This document shows positions 1 through 4,599 of a stretch of 9,897 nt of DNA, one piece after another. This stretch comes from CAZVEV01 sp964625865 (GTDB lineage Bacteria; Planctomycetota; Phycisphaerae; SM23-33), in the NCBI GenBank assembly GCA_964625865.1, contig CAZVEV010000231.1, positions 1 to 9,897 on the forward strand. The letters are read 5' to 3'. A program made the translations under genes and the position numbers. The notes under the pieces were generated by a model, which saw nothing but the letters and a program-made list of their open reading frames with translations, made no database searches and was not told the DNA's origin. Numbering within the stretch: the stretch's first letter is position 1; each line of letters starts with the position of its first letter.

Positions 1-492
1 GCTCGTGACGCGGCGCTGGCGGCGTGGGACAAGGCCAACGCCGAGAAGGTCCAGGCCGCCGAAGCGGCCTCCAAGGCCGCCCGCGCCAAGAAGGACGACG
101 ATGCGAGGAAGAAGGCCTCCGGCGAGATGCGGGCGCTGAAGACGGCGCGGGAAGAGTCGGGCGCCAAGGCCGAGGAAGCCATCTTCGCTTCCCTGACGGA
201 CAAGCAGAAGGCCGCCTGGGCGGCGTACGAACTGTACCAGTCTACCGTCGGGCGGTTCCGCCGGATCGAGTTGACCGAAGACCAGCAGGCCAAGATCAAG
301 CTCGCCTGCGGCGCGGCGGCCAAGGAATTGGACGAGATCGATGACAGCTCGGGCAAGCCCGGGAAGATCGAGAAGGCGATTGTCGCCAAACTCCGCTGGG
401 CGATCGAGGTGCTCGTGCTGACCCCCGACCAGCGTGAAGCGATGACCCGGAAACCCGCCGGGCGCCAGAAACAACCTGCGGATTCGCAATAG
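1..492 (+). CDS. Lys/Ala-rich protein with LTxxQ motifs, 3' part only
   Basis: The reading frame is open from the first base of the window and stops with TAG at 490-492, giving 163 visible residues; the N-terminus is outside the window. The first 55 or so visible residues are almost entirely Ala, Lys, Glu, Arg and Asp, as in a long charged helix or coiled coil. Three LTxxQ motifs follow at visible residues 65-69 (LTDKQ), 91-95 (LTEDQ) and 140-144 (LTPDQ). Such motifs mark helical, often periplasmic, Spy/CpxP-like proteins and many planctomycete proteins of unknown role. I cannot name a function. A coiled-coil periplasmic or structural protein is an inference only, and without the N-terminus export cannot be judged. 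The internal ATG at 127 is not needed, because the upstream frame has the same composition and stays open. Confidence 0.75.
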   Translation, partial: ARDAALAAWDKANAEKVQAAEAASKAARAKKDDDARKKASGEMRALKTAREESGAKAEEAIFASLTDKQKAAWAAYELYQSTVGRFRRIELTEDQQAKIKLACGAAAKELDEIDDSSGKPGKIEKAIVAKLRWAIEVLVLTPDQREAMTRKPAGRQKQPADSQ

Positions 493-516
493 TCACTGCA
501 CTGGTAGGCACAAAAG

Positions 517-537
517 CCCACGGGCTCCGCCCGTGGG
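517..537 (-). terminator. Hairpin, possible terminator of the minus-strand Tat gene
   Basis: Perfect 9-bp inverted repeat CCCACGGGC / GCCCGTGGG (517-525 and 529-537) with a 3-nt loop TCC. Read on the minus strand the stem is followed by CTTTTG, a short U-run, so it could end transcripts of the minus-strand gene at 661-1647. Read on the plus strand, 24 bases after the stop at 492, there is no U-run. The same CCCACGGG/CCCGTGGG core recurs at 2748-2769, so it may be a repeat component rather than a dedicated terminator. Confidence 0.4.
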
Positions 538-568
538 GTATCCGTCCGGTCGCACCTTCAAGGGCCGC

Positions 569-639
569 AGGGCGTGCAACTGGTGTGCACATGAAACGGA
601 CTGCGCGTTCGTTCCGCGTGCAAACCAGTTGCACGCCCT
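569..639. repeat. Palindromic intergenic repeat, copy 1
   Basis: Perfect 16-bp terminal inverted repeats, AGGGCGTGCAACTGGT (569-584) and ACCAGTTGCACGCCCT (624-639), enclose a 39-bp asymmetric centre. The centre and the inner part of the right arm (598-623) match 25 of 26 bases of the reverse complement of copy 2 (2835-2860). The two are therefore related elements in opposite orientation, not chance palindromes. The element starts 21 bases beyond the 3' end of the minus-strand Tat gene. No transposase is present; a non-autonomous or REP-like element is an inference. Confidence 0.85.
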
Positions 640-660
640 ACTGATGCTGCACCCGGACCG

Positions 661-1647
661 TCAACTGCACCACGGGCGTGTGCGGTTCTTCAGGCCGGAC
701 AGGACCTTCCGCGCGATGGCGGCGTCTTCGGCGATCTCGAAATCGAACATGCCGGCCAGCACGTGGTCGGCACCGTTGGCGAAGGCGTACTGGAACGCGC
801 TGGCCGGTGGGATGGCGCCGGCGGCCATCACCTTGAACGCCAGCCACGGCTTGGTCACCTTCTGCATCACCTCGGCCACTTCCTTCGGATCGCTGCACCA
901 GTAGCCCGGAATCTCGCGATGCGGTCCGCGCAATTCGTCGGCCTTCGGAGCGGTGGGATACTTGTGGTGGTGGAACGTCTTGATGTAGAAGTCGGCGGGG
1001 ACCTTCGCCTTCTCACAGGCCTTGATGACGTTCAGGTCGTGGGCCCCCACGCCCGAGGGGATGCCGTGATCTTTGACGATCTCGACGGCCTTGGCGATCA
1101 GGTCCGGCTTGTTGATCATCCTGTCGGCCCGCACGCCCCAGAGGTAGATCGCGTCGGTCCCGTCATCAACGAGCTTCTGGACCTGCGCGGCGTAGGCCTT
1201 CATGTCGTTGGTGATCGGGGCGGTCGGACAGATGATCCACTTGATCTTCCCGCCGCGTTTGCGGTGGGCTTTGAGGGTGTTCAGCGCCCGGGGGACGGTG
1301 TGGATGACCAGCGTGTCGACGCCGTGGTCCTCGGCGGCGGCCATCGTCTCCATGATCTTGGCGTCGGTGTTGTAGTGGGCGGTGAGATTGTAGACGTACT
1401 TCAGGTCGCGGCTGTGCGTGTAGTGGGTCAGCAGGTTCCCGCCCAGGAGCATGCGGCTGACCTTCAGCCCCGCGATGGTGCCCTGCGGCATCGTGCCCTT
1501 TGGCGCCGCGGTGTGTTTCGCCGCCCCAGCCGCGGGTTCAGACGTGCCGGCGCACGCGGCCTCGTAGCTGCCCTCGAGCGCCATCGCCCCGGCCGACGCG
1601 GCCAGTGACCCCTTCATGAACGCGCGACGATTCATATCCGATGACAT
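661..1647 (-). CDS. Tat-exported TIM-barrel-like protein, aldo/keto reductase-like
   Basis: A 328-residue protein starting ATG at 1647, preceded by an AAAGGAA ribosome binding site. It opens with a clear twin-arginine signal (NRRAFMK, residues 6-12, then a hydrophobic Ala-rich stretch), so it is probably folded in the cytoplasm and exported by Tat. After an Ala/Thr-rich linker, GLKVSRMLLGGN resembles the first strand of aldo/keto reductase-like barrels. The rest has alternating strand and helix segments (DTLVIHTVP, KWIICPT, DAIYLWG, GVGAH, WLAFKVMAAGAI, GADHVLAGMFDF) as expected for a TIM barrel. I do not see the classical aldo/keto reductase catalytic tetrad, so reductase activity is unproven. 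I associate this type of protein with planctomycetes, with no assigned role. It is transcribed divergently from the YmdB-family gene, and repeat elements lie beyond its stop. The fold is fairly likely; the reaction is unknown. Confidence 0.75.
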   Translation of the reverse strand: MSSDMNRRAFMKGSLAASAGAMALEGSYEAACAGTSEPAAGAAKHTAAPKGTMPQGTIAGLKVSRMLLGGNLLTHYTHSRDLKYVYNLTAHYNTDAKIMETMAAAEDHGVDTLVIHTVPRALNTLKAHRKRGGKIKWIICPTAPITNDMKAYAAQVQKLVDDGTDAIYLWGVRADRMINKPDLIAKAVEIVKDHGIPSGVGAHDLNVIKACEKAKVPADFYIKTFHHHKYPTAPKADELRGPHREIPGYWCSDPKEVAEVMQKVTKPWLAFKVMAAGAIPPASAFQYAFANGADHVLAGMFDFEIAEDAAIARKVLSGLKNRTRPWCS

Positions 1648-1695
1648 ATGCAGGTTCCTTTCCGCAACAGACTGTGGCGGTCGTGATCGATTCGC

Positions 1696-1705
1696 TCATT
1701 ATAGT
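1696..1705 (-). promoter_or_regulatory. Putative -10 element of the Tat gene
   Basis: On the minus strand this reads ACTATAATGA, containing a perfect TATAAT (1703-1698) about 50 bases upstream of the start codon at 1647. No good -35 hexamer lies at the usual distance, so use of this box is uncertain. The identical decamer is the -10 of the divergent gene. The palindrome GTTCGAAC (1707-1714) lies just upstream and could be an operator half, which is only a guess. Confidence 0.4.
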
Positions 1706-1734
1706 GGTTCGAACGTCCGGAGGGGAGAATATCT

Positions 1735-1761
1735 TTGCACGGGGCGACGGGCGACTATAAT
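1735..1761 (+). promoter_or_regulatory. Putative sigma-70-type promoter of the YmdB-family gene
   Basis: A perfect -10 box TATAAT (1756-1761) is preceded by a weak -35 candidate, TTGCAC (1735-1740), with a short 15-bp spacer. Transcription would begin near 1768, about 30 bases before the start codon at 1798. This also argues against the in-frame ATG at 1735, which lies upstream of the promoter. Confidence 0.5.
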
Positions 1762-1797
1762 GACCCCCTGCCCCATGGGCTAGGAAGCGAAGGACCA

Positions 1798-2652
1798 ATG
1801 TCGATTAACATTCTGTGCGTTGGGGACGTTGTCGGGCGGGCCGGGCGGGGCGTGCTGGCCGATCACCTGCCCGACCTGATCCGCGACCGGGCGATCGACC
1901 TGGTGATCTGCAACGCCGAAAACGCCGCCGGGGGCAGCGGCCTGACGCCCCAGATCTTCAAGAAGCTCCTGAACTACGGCGTCGACGCGGTGACCCTGGG
2001 CGACCACGTCTACCGCAAGCGAGAGATCGTCTCCGTGCTCGAGACGTCGCATCAGATCGTCCGCCCCGCAAACCTGCAGCGTCAGGCGGCCGGCAAGCGC
2101 TGGACGGTCGTCGAGACCAAGAACGGTTCGCACCAGGTGGGCGTCGCCTGCGTACTCGGGCAGTTGTACATGAACGCCGGATCCACTCCCGCCTGGGGCG
2201 TGATAGACCAGGTGCTCGCCGAGATGCCCCAGGAAGTTCGCGTCCGCGTGGTGGACATGCACGCCGAGGCCACCAGCGAGAAGATCGCGATGGGGTGGCA
2301 CCTCAACGGCCGGGCCAGCGTGGTCTTCGGCACGCACACGCACGTGGCGACCGCCGACGCGAGGGTCCTGGACAAGGGGACGGCGTTTGTATCCGACGTG
2401 GGGATGACCGGCCCGCACGACGGCGTACTCGGCCGTCGCAAGGACCGCGTGCTGACGGCGCTCACTACGGGCATGCCGGCGGCGTTTACCGTCGCGTCGG
2501 GCGATCCGCGACTGTGCGCCATCCTCGCGACGGTGGATCCGCTGACCGGGCGGGCCGAGGCCATCGAGCGCATCGAGATCTGCGGGCGCGTGCAGGAGGG
2601 CGGACCGTACGACCAGGATGACGGACGCGCCCAGAAAGGGCGCCGCGGATAG
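1798..2652 (+). CDS. YmdB/TIGR00282-family metallophosphoesterase
   Basis: A 284-residue cytoplasmic protein of the calcineurin-like YmdB family. Characterised members are dinuclear-metal phosphodiesterases acting on cyclic nucleotides such as 2',3'-cAMP. Family motifs appear in order: GDVVGR with D10, NAENAAGGSG with E41, GDH at residues 68-70, MHAEATSEK with H155, GTHTH with H180 and H182, and DVGMTGP. In the best-known members the third motif is GNHT with a metal-bridging Asn; here it is GDHV, so that position is D69, while the following catalytic His (H70) is kept. The start at 1798 is chosen because AGGA lies just upstream and the protein then begins at the first strand; the upstream in-frame ATG at 1735 would add a non-conserved leader and precede the -10 box. 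The polar C-terminal tail is slightly longer than usual. The gene is divergent from the Tat gene and appears to be transcribed alone. Confidence 0.9.
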   Translation: MSINILCVGDVVGRAGRGVLADHLPDLIRDRAIDLVICNAENAAGGSGLTPQIFKKLLNYGVDAVTLGDHVYRKREIVSVLETSHQIVRPANLQRQAAGKRWTVVETKNGSHQVGVACVLGQLYMNAGSTPAWGVIDQVLAEMPQEVRVRVVDMHAEATSEKIAMGWHLNGRASVVFGTHTHVATADARVLDKGTAFVSDVGMTGPHDGVLGRRKDRVLTALTTGMPAAFTVASGDPRLCAILATVDPLTGRAEAIERIEICGRVQEGGPYDQDDGRAQKGRRG

Positions 2653-2668
2653 TACGGTCGGCGCCCTT
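2636..2668 (+). terminator. Hairpin over the stop codon of the YmdB-family gene
   Basis: Perfect 9-bp inverted repeat AAGGGCGCC (2636-2644) / GGCGCCCTT (2660-2668) whose 15-nt loop contains the TAG stop codon. There is no U-run afterwards, so termination by this hairpin alone is uncertain. Loop bases 2652-2659 (GTACGGTC) are also fully complementary to 2613-2620 (GACCGTAC), so a pseudoknot or an alternative hairpin is possible. Confidence 0.35.
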
Positions 2669-2680
2669 GAGGTCCCCTCC

Positions 2681-2779
2681 CAGGCAAACCAGCGCCCACA
2701 GGTTCCATCCTGTGGCGTCTGATGAGCAACGTCTTCTCTGTCGACACCCCACGGGACGGAACCCGTGGGCGTTTGCCTG
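2681..2779. repeat. 99-bp double-hairpin palindrome
   Basis: Outer arms CAGGCAAAC (2681-2689) and GTTTGCCTG (2771-2779) are perfectly complementary. Inside each arm is a hairpin: CGCCCACAGG-TTCCAT-CCTGTGGCG (2693-2717) and CCCACGGG-ACGGAA-CCCGTGGG (2748-2769). The two hairpins are also inverted repeats of each other, including the loops (TTCCAT against ACGGAA read in reverse), so the whole can fold either as two small hairpins or as one long stem. It fills the gap between two convergent genes, the YmdB-family gene and the sigma-54 regulator. No coding capacity is evident. Confidence 0.75.
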
Positions 2780-2818
2780 ATTCGTCACGCCGGTTGCTCC
2801 GCGCCCTGTCGCACAAGG

Positions 2819-2887
2819 TAGGGCGTGCAACTCGTTGCACGCGGAACGAACACGCAGTCCCCCGCGTGCAACCAGTTGCACGCCCTA
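2819..2887. repeat. Palindromic intergenic repeat, copy 2
   Basis: Terminal 24-bp inverted repeats (2819-2842 and 2864-2887) match at 23 of 24 positions around a 21-bp centre. Each arm is itself a small palindrome, for example GTGCAACTCGTTGCAC. Bases 2835-2860 match the reverse complement of the centre of copy 1 (598-623) at 25 of 26 positions. The element ends only four bases before the stop codon of the sigma-54 regulator gene (stop at 2892-2894), so it would form the 3' end of that transcript and could serve as terminator or stabiliser. Confidence 0.85.
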
Positions 2888-2891
2888 CGAT

Positions 2892-4277
2892 TCAACGTCT
2901 CAGCAGGCCGTGCTTGCGCATCTTCTTGAACAGCGTTGTGCGGTTGATGCCCAGTTGCGCCGCCGTGCGGTTGCGGCTTTGGTTGTTGGCTTGCAGGGCC
3001 GCGCCGATCAGGCGCTTCTCCGCGATGGCCAGCGCGTCGCCCAGCGTGGCCCCGGGCGGATAGGCGCTGCCGGACGGCTCGGTGCGCCCCTGCCCGTCCA
3101 GCACGGCGGGGGGAAGGTCGTCGGTCTCGATTCGCCCCGAACGACAGAGCACGACGGCCCGCTCGACGCAGTTCTCCAGTTCGCGCACGTTGCCCGGCCA
3201 GTCGTATCGCTGCATCGCCGCCATCGCCCCCTGCGTGAAGCCCTCGACGGGGCGGGGGGAGGCGGCAAGGTACTTGGTCAGGAAGTACTCCGCCAACAGC
3301 GGGATGTCGCCCAGGCGTTCGCGCAGGGGCGGCAGGTCGATATTCACGACGTTGATGCGGTAGTACAGGTCGCTGCGGAAGCGTCCGGCCTGCACTTCGG
3401 TCCACAGGTCGTGGTTGGTCGCCAGGATCACCCGGACGTTGGCCTCGCAGGTCTCGTTGGAGCCCAGCGGCTCGAAGCAGCGTTCCTGGAGCACGCGGAG
3501 GAGCTTGACCTGGAGGTGCGGCGATGCCGACGAGATCTCGTCCAGAAAGATGGTCCCGCCGTCGGCGGCGGCGAACTTGCCCGGCTTGTCCATCACCGCG
3601 TGGGTGAACGCGCCCTTGACGTATCCGAACAGTTCGCTTTCCAGCAGCGTGTCCGGCAGGGCGCCGCAGGAGACCTCCACGAACGGCCCGTCGTGTCGCG
3701 GGCTCTGGGCGTGGATCGCGCGGGCGATCAGGCTCTTGCCCGTGCCCGACTCGCCCGTGACCAGCACGGTGGACGTGCTGTCAGCCGCCGCGTCGACCAG
3801 GTCGAGGATCCTGCCCATTCGCACGTCGGTGGTGATGACGTTCGACGTGCCGCTCCGCGCCGCCAGGGCCTGGCGCAGCGAACGGTTCTCGGCCAGCAGG
3901 TCCTGGCGGGCCAGCGCACGCCTCACGGCCATCCGAACGTCGTCGTCGATGATCGGCTTGGTCAGGTAGTCGTAGGCCCCCTGCTTGATCGCCTCGACCG
4001 CCGCCTCGATCGTCCCGTAGCCGGTCATGAGGATCACCTGGACGTCCTCGTGATGGCCGCGGACGTATCGCAGGAGTTCGAACCCGTCGCAGGTGGGCAT
4101 CGAGACGTCGGTGATCACCAGATTGACTCGCCCCGCAGTAAGGACAGCCGTCGCCCCCGGAACGTCCGAGGCGGTCGATATCTCGTACCCGTCGGCGGCA
4201 AGCAGCTTGCCCAGCGAGTCCAGCACGATCGGGTCGTCGTCGACCAGCAGGATTCTCGCCTTTGCCTCGTCAGCCAT
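2892..4277 (-). CDS. NtrC-family sigma-54-dependent response regulator
   Basis: A 461-residue enhancer-binding protein with three domains. The receiver (1-120) has the acidic pocket DDD at 13-15, phospho-acceptor D57 in TDVSMP, T85 and K107. The AAA+ domain (about 145-385) has Walker A GESGTGKS at 175-182, Walker B GGTIFLDE at 240-247, ATN at 286-288, GRFRSDLYYR at 298-307 and WPGNVREL at 360-367. A Fis-type helix-turn-helix lies at the C-terminus (about 412-461). Such proteins hydrolyse ATP to remodel sigma-54 RNA polymerase when phosphorylated by a sensor kinase. The sigma-54 contact loop, normally GAFTGA, reads GAFTHA at 222-227. The start at 4277 is chosen because GGAGAAAGG lies just upstream and the receiver begins at once; a longer frame from 4343 would only translate the palindrome at 4292-4344. 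No kinase gene is adjacent, so it is an orphan here and its targets are unknown. Confidence 0.95.
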   Translation of the reverse strand: MADEAKARILLVDDDPIVLDSLGKLLAADGYEISTASDVPGATAVLTAGRVNLVITDVSMPTCDGFELLRYVRGHHEDVQVILMTGYGTIEAAVEAIKQGAYDYLTKPIIDDDVRMAVRRALARQDLLAENRSLRQALAARSGTSNVITTDVRMGRILDLVDAAADSTSTVLVTGESGTGKSLIARAIHAQSPRHDGPFVEVSCGALPDTLLESELFGYVKGAFTHAVMDKPGKFAAADGGTIFLDEISSASPHLQVKLLRVLQERCFEPLGSNETCEANVRVILATNHDLWTEVQAGRFRSDLYYRINVVNIDLPPLRERLGDIPLLAEYFLTKYLAASPRPVEGFTQGAMAAMQRYDWPGNVRELENCVERAVVLCRSGRIETDDLPPAVLDGQGRTEPSGSAYPPGATLGDALAIAEKRLIGAALQANNQSRNRTAAQLGINRTTLFKKMRKHGLLRR

Positions 4278-4282
4278 GTCGA

Positions 4283-4291
4283 CCTTTCTCC
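4283..4291 (-). promoter_or_regulatory. Ribosome binding site fixing the regulator start
   Basis: On the minus strand GGAGAAAGG lies 5 bases before the ATG at 4277. It decides the start in favour of 4277 over the in-frame ATG at 4343. Its first base touches the end of the palindrome at 4292-4344. Confidence 0.7.
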
Positions 4292-4344
4292 GGTGGCACA
4301 GTCTTTCCAGGCTGTGCTGAACAGCCAGGAATGCCTGTTGCACC
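4292..4344. repeat. Double-hairpin palindrome in the regulator leader
   Basis: Two hairpins, GCACAGTC-TTTCCA-GGCTGTGC (4296-4317, one T-G pair) and AACAGCC-AGGAAT-GCCTGTT (4320-4339, one mismatch), are imperfect inverted repeats of each other. Outer arms are GGTGGCACAG and CTGTTGCACC. The design matches the element at 2681-2779 although the sequence differs. It lies in the predicted 5' leader of the regulator mRNA and ends directly at the ribosome binding site, so folding could influence translation (inference). Confidence 0.7.
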
Positions 4345-4361
4345 TTCTACTCCTTATCGGA

Positions 4362-4391
4362 ATTCTACGCCCACATGTTTCGTTTCGTCAA
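4362..4391 (-). promoter_or_regulatory. Putative sigma-70-type promoter of the regulator gene
   Basis: On the minus strand TTGACG (4391-4386) and TAGAAT (4367-4362) are separated by 18 bp, each hexamer one base off the sigma-70 consensus. Transcription would start near 4355, giving a leader of roughly 77 bases that contains the palindrome at 4292-4344. The promoter lies between two palindromes. Confidence 0.6.
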
Positions 4392-4398
4392 CATGTGG
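4371..4398. promoter_or_regulatory. Operator-like inverted repeat over the -35 region
   Basis: Perfect 9-bp inverted repeat CCACATGTT (4371-4379) / AACATGTGG (4390-4398) with a 10-bp spacer. It covers the -35 hexamer and the spacer of the promoter above. The symmetry suits a dimeric DNA-binding protein, perhaps autoregulation by the Fis-domain regulator itself, but no binding data exist. The right arm overlaps the edge of the long palindrome at 4391-4599, so it may partly be repeat sequence. Confidence 0.4.
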
Positions 4399-4599
4399 CA
4401 CGGGCGTCCCGCCCGTGATCTGCTCGAGCCGGGTGGCACCTTCAAGCGGAGCCCGGAGGGCGGAGCTTGTGGGTGCAGACGCAGACATCCGCTTCGATAC
4501 GAGAGCACGTCTCGTCACATGAAGCACCCGCAAGCTCTGCTACGCCACGCTTGAAGGGGCCACCCAACCCTTCACGGGCGAGACGCCCATGCCACACGT
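4391..4599. repeat. Nested palindrome of about 209 bp between leuC and the regulator
   Basis: Paired arms run inward: 4394-4418 with 4572-4596 (23 of 25), 4431-4448 with 4548-4565 (17 of 18), 4463-4476 with 4524-4537 (13 of 14), and a core hairpin ACGAGA-GCACG-TCTCGT at 4499-4515. The outer arms contain their own hairpins, such as CACGGGCG-TCC-CGCCCGTG at 4399-4417. The right end coincides with the first base of the leuC stop codon. As RNA from leuC it would form one very long stem and may end or protect that transcript. Together with the 4292-4344 element and the promoter it fills nearly all of the 321-bp gap. Confidence 0.85.

Noticed and set aside
533..904. Reading frames running through the repeat copies at 569-639 and 2819-2887
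   Set aside because: They translate the palindromes in several frames, overlap well-supported genes on the other strand, and show no protein family features.
1735..1797. Upstream start of the YmdB-family gene at 1735
   Set aside because: It lies before a perfect TATAAT box and adds a non-conserved leader in front of the first strand of the enzyme.
2653..2891. CRISPR-like array from repeated hairpins
   Set aside because: The units are inverted rather than direct repeats, differ in sequence, have no regular spacers and no cas genes nearby.
4278..4343. N-terminal extension of the sigma-54 regulator from an ATG at 4343
   Set aside because: The extra 22 residues are only a translation of the palindrome at 4292-4344, and a strong ribosome binding site precedes the ATG at 4277, where the receiver domain begins.
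4397..4411. Sigma-54 (-24/-12) promoter beginning TGGCACG
   Set aside because: The -24 half matches, but the required GC at -12 is absent (CCC in its place), and the motif belongs to the repeat arm.
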